This document shows, piece by piece, positions 12,716 to 23,040 of a stretch of 64,000 nt of DNA (its first letter is position 1; each line of letters starts with the position of its first letter). The stretch covers positions 4,539,448-4,603,447 of the forward strand of contig JANVCC010000073.1 in assembly GCA_025345505.1 (NCBI GenBank). Reading direction: 5' to 3'. A program made the position numbers and the translations under genes. The stretch comes from Todiramphus chloris collaris. Its lineage: Eukaryota > Chordata > Aves > Coraciiformes > Alcedinidae. Under the pieces are notes generated by a model. That model had not been told where the DNA came from and did no database searches. It saw only the letters and a program-made list of their open reading frames with translations.

Positions 12716-12725
12716 CTTAAATGTG
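12716..12725 (-). promoter_or_regulatory. TATA-like box of the LTR
   Basis: The minus strand reads 'cacatttaag', the position and form of the TATA-like element I associate with this LTR family. The 495-bp insertion begins at 12732, only a few bases upstream in the LTR's direction, so the original upstream promoter elements are now about half a kilobase away. Activity is unlikely but not tested. Confidence 0.35.
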
Positions 12726-12731
12726 TTGCCC

Positions 12732-13226
12732 CAGAAGCGCAGGGAGTCTGGCACACCTGATGGGAGGCTTCAAACCAAAAGACAGACATTAAGCTTCTGG
12801 GAATCGTACGTGTGTCAGAGGTGTGCAGTGGAGCAGGGAGAGGGGCTCCTGTTTCTGGAGAGAAACCACAACATATCACTGGTGTGTAACTTTTTCACAT
12901 CCTTTCCGGCCCCTCCTTCGTGCTGGGTAACTCAGCCCTTCCTGGCACATCAGCACTACAGTCAGGAAGGTTCTGTCACACCCTGAAGGTCCAGGACACT
13001 CCACAATTAGGCCGTGCTGGGAGGAAGGATGACCCGTGGAGCCTGAGGCAGGCTGAGAGCTAACAGTGCCAGGGCCAACTGCAACCCTCCTCAGCCCGGC
13101 TGCTCTGGGACGCTCTGACACCTCGCTAATAATGCAAACCAAGGTAGCAGACTGCTTTCCTTATACACTGTGTGAGGGGGCACCTCAAGCAGCACAGCAT
13201 CAGGAATGGCCTTCTGGCCTGTTACA
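12732..13226 (-). repeat. 495-bp inverted repeat, arm B, inside the solo LTR
   Basis: Reverse complement of 10181-10675 with four transitions. It interrupts the LTR: recognisable LTR sequence stops at about 12731 and resumes at about 13227 with 'gctttggccagcactgg'. From memory of the family, a short piece of LTR, perhaps two to three dozen bases, is missing at the junction, which suggests insertion with a small deletion. A few bases at the 12732 edge ('cagaagcgc') may be shared between the LTR and arm A, that is, microhomology. The arm has none of the marks of transposition: no target-site duplication that I can find, no poly(A) tail and no terminal repeats. Confidence 0.95.
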
Positions 13227-13366
13227 GCTTTGGCCAGCACTGGGTCTGTCTCGGAGCTGTCTGGCACTGGCACTGTTGGGAGTGGGGGAAGTCTCAGGCA
13301 AATTCTTACAGCAGCCACCCCTGCAGCCCCTCTGCTACCAAAACCTTGCCATGCAAAACCAATGCA

Positions 13367-16300
13367 GCAGCTCACATCTTTGCTATGAAAAGTTTCTGTT
13401 CTTTGTTCTTCACTGACTCAGCTTGTTCTTGTTTTCTCTGGATTAATTAACTGTTTATTTTTGACTAAACTCAAGTTGAATGAAGGCTAAAAGAAGAATT
13501 CCTGCGTGTGCAATGAAGCAGCCTGGGTGCTGCCTTGTACTTTGGGGAGCCTACCCCCGAGTGACCCGAGCGTGTGGCCTGGCAGTTCACACCCTCACAC
13601 CTCTGCTGCAGGCACAGCCCCGTCAGGTACAGCCGGGCAGAACCAGGAGTGATGCAGATGGCAAACTGGATCACCACCTCCAGAGTTACGCTAGAAGCAC
13701 AAACCACAGCACTGCTTCTCCTGCCTCTCTTACTGCGCTTTCCAGGAGACACACTTTCTAGAAGGTACTCTTTCTGGTATTTTCATTTTTGCCAGACTAG
13801 ACACAGTTTTCAGTTTTGGCCCAGGAAGCCATTTACCCAAGAGTGCCCCAGCTGCTTTCACCACATCAAACACGTTGGGTCACCCTGTCCACGTGTGAGG
13901 CCCTCACAGCATCTGCGTGTGCAACAGGAACACTAGTGTCAGGAAAATACTTCATCAACTTTTTAAACACCTGTGGTTCTGCCTAATAAAGTCTCTGTAG
14001 CACATAGGTTTTATACTAAAGTTAATGATGCTGTAAGGCAGTGTGGTAGGTCCAGGCTCTGGCTGGAACAGCTGCCATCAATTTCCCGTCGTGCCGTCGG
14101 TTCCTGTGTTTGACAATCTATCCATTTGTTTCCTTCATCTCATCCATCATTGCTCACGGTACTTTCCAACAGTTGTTGTCTTCCTACCAGCTTCTAATTT
14201 CACCTCCTGAAATGCATTGCACGGGTTGTATTTCTCCTGATTGAGAATTCATCACAATTACTCTTGCAATGGAGAACAAGGTTTTAAGAAAGTAAGGCTC
14301 TTTCGTGTGTTGTAGCTTATTTGAAACCTGTTGGGAAGGAAGGGAAACCCAGAGAAAATGGGACTTTGTCACAGGTCCTTCTGTTCAGTCCTTCCCAACA
14401 GCTTTATCAAAACACTTTCTAATACTTGTTGCCGTGGAAGTAGCTTGGTTTGCTCAGAGTTAAGGCCATGCTGTCGCTTGCTGTCTCCTACTTTACTCAT
14501 GCTTGCATGAATCAAGTGCTCATCTAGCCAATTACTCAAGCTTTCATCACCATGACAGCTGAAAAACACTGTCCTTGATCTTGTCTAACCCTCTTCTTTC
14601 AATATATAGAGTTTGAGATGTTCTATGGAAAAAGGACAGCATCTGTCTCCCTGTTGTCTGCAGATAACAGATGAGGCAGGGGCTGAGTGAGCTGCCTCTT
14701 GCTTCTTTCACCAGCCCAGCTCTGCCCACCAGTGCTGGCCTGGTTTAGCACACCAATGTGCAAGAAATGCATCTGTTGGGTTTTTTTTGTGTGCTATTAG
14801 TCGTGTGGCTCTCCCAGGGGGATGCAGAGCTGGGCAGAGCCTTTGTGATGGCTGCCATGGACTGGCCATCTCTACTCTGCTCACTGCCTGCATTTGCTGA
14901 AGAAACGGCTCAGTGAGCAAATTGGTGTTGGGGTGTAGAAGCAAAAAATGGTAAGATCTGAAAGAATGGATAGGGAAAGGTTTGTGGATCTGTCCTCCCC
15001 ATCTGTCGCCTCTTGTCAGACCTGAAGGACTTGCTGAGCTCGGTGTGGTCGGCCCTCTCCTCCCTGGCCTGGGGATGCTCTTTGCTCGTCTCCCAGGCAT
15101 AGCTGGTGGCTCTGATCACGGCTTCTGCACCCTGGGCTCACACTCTCAATCCCACTCAGGCTCTTGGAGGCAGGAAGCACTTTTACCTTCCTTCCCAAAT
15201 ATTTCTTTTCATTTATTTCCTGTGCCTGGAAAAACTATAATAAAACTGTGGACATCCCCCAGCCCTGCCCCAACAGATTTCTATCGCTTGTTGGAAAAGC
15301 ATTTGCTCCCTCTGGAAAAATGAGCTGCAACCACAAAGGATTAAAATCTATTTGTATTACAGTGATGCTGAGAAGCTCCATCAGAGGCTTGTGCCAGTAA
15401 ACACCATGCTCACCCCCATGACCAGATAATCACAGCTCCAAACTGTTTGCGTCTAAGCAAGGAAACAAAAGCCTCAATGACCGTGTTACCCCTGTTATAT
15501 GAGTGAGGAACTTGAGGCAGGAGGGGACAGAGGAACTTACCCTTACACCCTTAAAATTTCCATGAGTAGCCTGTGCCAGAAGCGAGGCTTCTCTGAGATT
15601 CTATCTTACCAAAGTAGCCTTTTTCCCCTTGGTTTTCATAAACAGTTCTTAAAGCGTAGTCTTGGCTTTGGTTTTGATGCGTGAGATTATTGCAGTGTTC
15701 AAGATACCTGCTGTTCTGGACCTTGTCTGGGTAGGCAGGCCTGTGGGGATTTCTCAGAATGTTTCAGTGAGTTATGTTCCTGTCAAAAGTAAAAACGGAG
15801 TGGAACCAGATTCTGTATGGTTAAAATGCACAGAAGGATCTGTTCCTTAACCAGTTACTGTACTTGTGTTATGTAAATATGTAGAGCACTTCTCTGAAAT
15901 GTTGATTTGAAGAGGCACTGTTTTACAGTGTCCAAGCTAAAGTCTGTCGTCTGTCCTAAGCAAATCCAAGGAACTTTCAAGGAGGTTTCCCTGACTTGGG
16001 CTTTGCTTTTTTGCCTGTCTTCTTTTGGTTCACTTTGTGAGAGAAAGGAGGACGCATCTTTCACATTTTTCTTGGTCACTTCAAATCCCATCAATACCTT
16101 TCTGCCAAGCAGGAATTTGAGGTGTTCCAGAACAATTTTCTATTCATCTTCCTTTCCTGTCCGAGCAGTTATTGACCTTCTTTCAATCCTTCTCTTTGAT
16201 GATACTTAACCTTGTCCCTTGCATGTTTCTCTGTCTGATTTCTAGCTTTTTAATAGGCACTTAGTTCTACAATTTCTCAAGTGTGAGTTTGGCACTTCAT

Positions 16301-19300
16301 TGGTGCAGCTTTCATCTGCTTTCTGATTGCAGACTGTAATAACTTCCCATTTTGAGAGCAGAAATATTCTCTGATTTTACTGTGCCAAGCTTCTGGGCTT
16401 TACAGTTTTTACAGACAGTCCCAGTTCTTCATTTACAGAAATATTTTCTTTTTTCCTTCAGGCCTCCTCCTTTCCCTGCACTTTGCAATAGGACTCTGCT
16501 GTTGGGGGGATCTTCCTCACATCCTTCAAGGGAACTGGAGTTTTATGAAATTACTATGAGCGGTCAATAAAGCTGCTTCCAAAAGAGGAAGGGTAACAAA
16601 AACCTGCTTAGATGAATTATTTTGCCTAGTCTCTTACCCACACCAGCCACTTCAATGTAGTGTAGGGTTGGTGACTTAAAACCAGCTCTGAGTTTTGCCA
16701 GGGATTTCTTTTCATCCAAGAGGTGAGCCGTGTAACATGGTAAGTTTGTGTCTGTTGAAGCTGGTGAATCAAATGGGGCCTTTCCCCTCAGGTAAGGGAG
16801 GAGGACACTGCTAGCTCCCATCTGCTTCGGGCTGGAGGGAGCTGCCAAGGAGAGGTGCACCCGGGTACCCGCTGCCACCGCCTCTGCGATGACTTCCAGC
16901 TCGGTATCGATTGCAATGTCACGTCTCTTCAGTGGCTTCCAGAGGTTTCCAAGTTTTGCTCTATGTTAGTTGCCAGCAAACCCATTTCTAGACCCTTTGC
17001 CTTATTTCCACCTGAGCACTGACTTTTAAAACTAAGTTCTTTTGTTTCTAAATCTCATTTTTTTTGGTATACTGGCAACTTTTCTTTTAATTCTAGTGCT
17101 TCCCATAAAGCTCAGGAGTGCAAAGAGAGAGCTTCAGGCTAAGGCAGAAATGCTACCATTTTGTTTGACTTAATCTATAGATCTGTCTCTTTTAATGAAG
17201 ACTAACACAGCGGGCCTCCTGCAGAGCTACTTTGTAAGATACTTCCAAAATACAAAAGGCTCGTTATCATGCAAAGTGAAAATCACTCTTGTATGCAGGG
17301 TAGAGTGTATTGCTCTTTGTATGCCACAGAGACCCACCAGTCCTGGAGTAATTTGCACTCATCAGGGAAAATCCCGTGTCTGCTGTGATGATGTGCTCAG
17401 GAGTTGAAAGTTTCCGTGGCAGGTCACTTTTAAGTACCTCGCCTATTTATCTGGCAGAAGGATAATAGCAGATTGATGTTTTCTCGGAAGGAGTCAGGGT
17501 GAAGAGCACAGTCCAAACAACTGCTAATGAATATTTTTGTACTTCTGGTTTCTTATCTTTTTATTTCCACATGCTACACTTTGATTATAAAGGAAGTCGC
17601 CAACCCTAAGACACTAATTGAAGCACCCTTAGTAGACTTTTTTTTTCTTGTTTTCTGAAAATACCTTTCTAAGCAAGGCATGCCAGAAAGGCAGGGTGGA
17701 CTCCTGGTGTAACTAAGGCTCCTTTCCATCCCTAGCTAAATGGTTGCTTTTATCTCTCCTGTTGGCAAGAGTGGGTTTCGTCCTGCAAAAACGGGTCACC
17801 TGCTCCATTGCTAAGTGTTCTTTTTAAAAATAGCATCTATCTTTTCATTGAACGGGCACCGTAGCATCACCTGAGATGCCTGTACCTCCATTCCTCAGGA
17901 GACAACAGGGATTTTAATACTACCAATCTTTATGAAAACTTAATGAGGCTGTCTGTCAAGAGTAAGGAAGTACATTTGTTTACTCGCTGAAACAGTTTCC
18001 ACAAATCAACTCACAGAGGTGCTTTCCTGTCCCTTTGTAATGGTTTTGAAGGGTTTCCAGGATTTCCAGAGGACCAATGCCACTGTGACCTTATTTACAT
18101 TGTCAGCATAGGTCTTCTCCGAGGACTTTTGCCAATGAGTGCAGATGGCAAAGCCATGACAGAAGTCTTAAGTATTTTTCCAAATGTACATAAATTCCAC
18201 GCAGCCCGTCTGTGGAGGGAACTCTTCCCGTGTAAATCTCTCAACAAGTGCAACTGATAACTGTCACACTGTCTTCTTTGGGGATGAGAGCTTGACTCTC
18301 AAAAGAAGGGACCGGCAGAACGTTCAGGAGAGATTTCTGAGCTTTTAAACACCTGGACTCTTTGGCTGCTGACGGATGATAGGTTCACAGTGGTGAGTGA
18401 GTTGGGGAGGGGGGCAGTGTGTGCGGGGAAACGGGCTGCAGGGTGCACACACCGCCAACCTGGCAGAGAGCCTCTCTTGCAGGAGACTCCTACAGCATTT
18501 CTCTAACTTGGTTTAGAAACTCAACTCAGGGAGCAGGTGTCCCACGAGGATGGTGGGACACTGAGTAACTCTTGCAGGCTCAGACAGCTGTCTTCTCACT
18601 TATTTGTTAGGCACAGCAGCGTGACCCCGTCGAATGCAATTGGAGTAGAGTAGCTCAAAGTACCAAGGTAAAAAAGTGCTCGCTTTTAGGAGTTCAGATT
18701 TAGCTGCAATCACCACTTCAGCGTGTCCCTATAAAATAAAGTTGGTCCAAAGACTTTGGAAAAAACCAAAAGCACTGACAAAGCTGATATTTCCCCCCCT
18801 CCCCTAGAAAATCAATTTAAGAAAGCATTTGCTTGAAATGTTTGATTTTTATGGGAGGAACGTAGAGAGTCCTTCATCGCAGCGAACAGCTCCATGCGCA
18901 CTGGGAATGTGGCAAATGTAGCCTCTCTCCTGTCACCTTTCTTTTTAAGAATTAACAAATACCACCATTTAGTACTTTCCGTTTTGTGCCATCGACATTT
19001 AAAATTCAGCAGATTGAATTTCACAGCAGGTTTGGTGTAAGCCTTTAATCTTAATAATGATCCCTTGATCTACCATGGTCCGTCCAATTTGGAGGTTGTT
19101 AGAGGTCCCTTCTGGGAACTTTCCAGCTGTTTCTGTTTAGTTCATGTATATTTATTTACATGACTTTTTCACCCCATTCAATAACAGAAAAATATGATGC
19201 GATTTAGCCGCAACTATTGTTGATCATTTTCCAGAGAACTAAGCCTAGCAAGGGAAAAGCAACATATGGCACCATTTTCGTTACTGGTTGTTTATTACGT

Positions 19301-22300
19301 ACGGTTGTGACCTCATCAGAGCCTTTGGCTCTACTGATACAGGTTAGAGAAAAAGGTTTGTGGATTTTTCCCCTCAAGCTTTCAGACAAAAGCAAATGTG
19401 ACCTGACGGTAATTAGCACACACAGCAAACTGCACTGCAAAGAGCATTATTTTCGTCTGAGAAAATGGAATAGACTTTGTAGTATTGTGTTTCTCATTAG
19501 ATTTTAAATTTTCATTTTTGTCAAGTTGCAAATCATCTTTCTGCATTGCTCTAACCTTGTAATGAGAGCTCATCCTGACAACCCCCCCCGAATTCAGATA
19601 ACAACCTCTTAGTTGAATACTAATATTTTGCCTCTGAAATCATTCCAGGATCCTATGGAAGACTTGTAAACATTACTAGAATAGTTCTGCTATTCTCATA
19701 TAGAATGGGATGGTATAGAATAGAAGAATGCAAATAAATACAGTTTAAAACTTGCAAAAATGCCATGTCAAATTGCAATCAAAATGGCCATTTAGTTGCC
19801 AGGAGAGGATGCTTCAGTGTCAGCTTGAATGGATATTTCTAAGCAAAGACCAAGGAAAAATCATGAATTCTAATAATTTACACCAAAAAGCCAAAAGAAA
19901 TGAAGGGAAATTTCAGGGAAGAAGGCGCAGAGGATACGAGGCACATCCTCCTCTTGGTTATGGCAGAGTGGCTTTGTTGTCTCTCCAGTCCATCAGTGCC
20001 ACACTACTGAGCTGCCAGTGGTAATTTGTCCCATGAAGATTAATGACCTGGGGAGAACAGAAGAAATTAGTTGGGTTTGATTTCTCCGACTGCCTAATTC
20101 AACTTGTTCCTGTGCAGAATTCTGAGAGCAGTGGTCCAGCACGTCCAAATGCAGTGTCACGGGCATCGAAGGTAATTAGTGACTGCACGTATGAAATTTT
20201 TAAACTGCTCTGATATGATAAACACATTAATTTCGGTGTTATTGATCACAAAAGCATTATGTAGCCAAAAGGTCAAGGCCCTGTTATGTGATCACATCCT
20301 GAGTTGTTCCAGGAAAAACCTGTTAGCTGTAAAGCAACATTAACTCTGGTGGCATGAGAAGAGCAAAGCAGGGAATTCGGTTCCTTGTGTTCAATGGCCC
20401 GGAGAAGGGGCAGCTTGTGAGGCTGTCAGTCCTGGCTGCCGCCGTGCCCACCTGGAGGTAGGATGCAATTTCTAATTGAATTATTAGAAACCAACCACGT
20501 TTCATCTAAACGGTGTGTTACATACCTGATTTTTTTATTTTTTTACACTACTTTTTATGATCTGACGTGGAAGAAGTGATGTGTATACATACATGCTTAC
20601 CCTCATTTGACGAGAAAGATGTATTTTATATTTTCCTTTTCTTTTTTCCCCTGGCATACCCCAAAAATAAAATAAACCCCTACTGTTGGCATAAAATGAA
20701 TCAGAAAAAAAAAAACCCCAACCCCAAAGAATACCTATGAAATCTGCACAGAGGAAAAGGCTCATAATTCTTCAATATTCAACTTGCTATTCTGTGGGCT
20801 GCCGACCTTTCTTGCATTATTAAAGATGCCTTGACTAATATTGCACAGTGTCTCTGGCAGATGTTGATGGTAATACGCTCTGGAGAGTCTTGCAATCTTC
20901 CACAGGCAAAAATTGCTAGCAGCACTAGGACAGGGAGGCTTAGAAAGTCTGAGTTTGAATTATGTCACTAGAATTATATATTCTGTGTACTCAGGTATAA
21001 GGATGGGGAGTAATTTAACTGAGAAGGAAAAAAAAAAATTAGAATCTTGTAAAAAGACCCCCAGAGTGTACAGATGGTTATGGAAATAGCACTAAAGAAA
21101 AAATGATACTGTGCTAATTACTCCAGTGACATTAGCCACACATTCAATACCCTTACAAAAATAAACAGAACTGGATAAAATGTGAAAAGATTAAATTCTT
21201 TTTCTTGTGACTGTGGATGTGACATTACATGTGACAATATAAAATTCCATGGGTGCCACGAACACACGAAAAAAGAGATTCGAGTTCAAGCTGAAGATGA
21301 GATTTTGAGGTTTGGATTTAATTGTATTCAAATCTTAGAAGCTATCTTCCTGATGTTTATGACTGAAGCAGCTTATTTGTGGTTTTTATGCTAATTTAGA
21401 TAGAAGAAGAATGTGAATTTCTACAAAAAACCTCTGGTCTGTAGTTACGGATACAATCCAGAACCTACTTTTGGGGAACAGATTTAGAGACGGGATATTA
21501 AATGCAATAAAGTCTCTGAGATTTGAGCTTGAGATTCTTCACCCTAAACCCCTCTGTTACAGAGCAAGCCGTGGCAGGGGCAGTTGCAGTGCTGCTGCCA
21601 CACCATTTCCAACCTGGCAGAAGAGTCTGTTGAACCACACAAGAATCAACATGGTGCATAGCTCTGTCTGTCCTTTTAAAAGCCTGCCTGCAGCTGTGAG
21701 CTGGAGAAACTGGTGTACGGGTAGGGCCCAAAGGGACTGGTAAAGAATAACCTCTTTAAAGATGCTGGAGTGGCAATTTGCTTGGATTTGAAAAAGCATC
21801 GAGAACTTAAAACCGCGTAGGTCCCGCAATGAGGTGTGCGAGGGATTAAAGCTCTGCTGCAGAGGCCGGGGAACAAAAGGCTCTGCGGGTGAGCAGCTTA
21901 ATGGAATGTTAATTGGATAGTGGGTGAAGGTAAATGGGAAATGCAGAGAGTAGGGGTGAGGGATTTTGCTGCTGAAAGAACAGTGTGAGGGCTGCCGCTG
22001 AGCTCGGTAATAAAGACTGGCTGAACTCTGTGGTTCCCTCTTGCAGATGCAGTTGCCAGTTTCGTCTGCATTGTATGTAATTTTATAGATCAAAATGGGA
22101 GCGTGGGTGGATAAGAGATCTGTTGGTATTCCACCCCAACTCATGCAAATGGGCACCAAGACCCCGATAACATACTTTATCAATTTCAATCTTGGATAAT
22201 TAATAATAAATTTGGTTAACTGTGGGAGAGCGATGAATCTCTTCCGTAGCGCGCTTGCAGAACATTTGAGACTGTTTAGCTGAGATGATCACAGTGCCAC

Positions 22301-22835
22301 GGTGCTGCGTGTGTTCGGGAAAGGGGAAGCATTGCAGCACGAGGGACGTTATCATCCCTTATTTATACCCTGGCAGGTCCTGCCGCCGCTGTCCGTGCTG
22401 TTGGAGGCAGTGGCCCTGGCTAACTCAGCAGGTGCGCTCACCATATGGCAGAGCCTGGGAACTGATCACAGCCATATGTGCAGAAATGAGCAATAAAGCA
22501 ACGCCAAGGCTGTAGGGACCGTAGCCGAGATTTAAGCCTCTGCTGTGCTGAGCTTATTGTCTCTGCTGTGCCAAAGCATCTAAATGTGTGTTTAGCTTCA
22601 AGCCTGTCATCAGTCCTAAAGAAGTCAATGCAAAACTCGAGCCTTAAATACCCTGGACAGTAAACATTAAGCACCGAGAAGGAAAAAAATATATTGATAA
22701 TAGGATTTGTTTTCCCCTGTGGATTCAGCTACCTTGTTTGCCCTGGGTCCTGTTCTTTAGGTACTGCCCTTGTTCTTCTCATCACACGAGGGCGCACAAA
22801 GGCATTTGTCTTCATTGGGCTGAGCAAAGTATAAA
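13367..22835. other. Unique non-coding sequence, no gene seen
   Basis: I find no supported exon, RNA gene or recognised transposon in these 9.5 kb. 13500-13760 is a GC-richer block with open frames on both strands, no domain and no repeat I can name. 21540-22200 carries the longest open frame of the window (210 codons, minus strand, 21557-22189). It has no recognisable domain and is also partly open on the plus strand, so I do not call it a gene. There are short A-rich and T-rich runs near 20706 and 21028. Confidence 0.5.
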
Positions 22836-23040
22836 GAATCCCAGAATGTTAGGGGTTGGAAGGGACCCCGAAAGACCATCCAGTCCAACCCCCTGCCAAA
22901 GCAGGATCCCCTAGGTTAGGTCACACAGGAACACATCCAAGTGGGTTTTGATTGTTTCCAGAGAAGGAGACTCCACAGCCTCTCTGGGCATCTTGTTGCA
23001 GTGTTCTGTCACCCTCACTGTGAAGAAAGAGAGAAGAATC
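22836..23040 (-). mobile_element. CR1 LINE 3' fragment
   Basis: On the plus strand it begins 'gaatcccagaatgttagg', followed by 'ggttggaagggacc' and 'ccatccagtccaaccccct', the reverse complement of the CR1 3' end. The match continues through 'gactccacagcctctctggg' to about 23035, where it fades into unique sequence. Only about 0.2 kb of the 3' UTR and the end of ORF2 remain. Confidence 0.9.

Larger units (their letters stand above)
11783..13366 (-). mobile_element. Solo LTR, ERVL-like endogenous retrovirus, with internal insertion
   Basis: On the minus strand the element runs from 13366 (starting TGCATTGGTTTTGCATGG) down to 11783 (ending ...CCTACCACA), so it has the TG...CA termini of an LTR. 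Its body matches, from memory, a roughly 1-kb LTR family common in non-galliform birds that I would place with ERVL-type elements. Of the 1,584 bp, 495 bp (12732-13226) are foreign, leaving about 1.09 kb of LTR. No gag, pol or env sequence, primer-binding site or second LTR lies on either side, so this is a solo LTR left by recombination. Possible 5-bp flanking repeats ('atagc' and 'gcagc') differ at two positions, so they are weak evidence. The body is visibly decayed, so it is an old copy. Confidence 0.85.

Noticed and set aside
13500..13760. GC-richer block just beyond the LTR, considered as a second LTR or internal retroviral sequence
   Set aside because: It does not follow the LTR in the order expected of a provirus and shows no primer-binding site, gag-like motif or LTR termini.
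14655..14700. Second MIR-like string ('acagatgaggcaggggctg')
   Set aside because: A single short match with no supporting flanks.
15485..15545. MIR-like string ('gtgaggaacttgaggcagg' followed by 'agaggaacttaccc')
   Set aside because: It resembles the MIR core region only loosely over about 40 bases, too short to separate from chance without a profile search.
19690..19730. 'atagaatgggatggtatag' reminiscent of CR1-type 8-mer ends
   Set aside because: No CR1 body lies on either side. AT-rich repetition of 'tagaat' suffices to explain it.
21557..22189. 210-codon minus-strand open frame, the longest in the window
   Set aside because: It shows no domain, signal or family resemblance, and parts are open on the plus strand too. 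One frame of this size is not surprising in 64 kb. A protein search with a hit, or a conserved frame in other birds, would reverse this.
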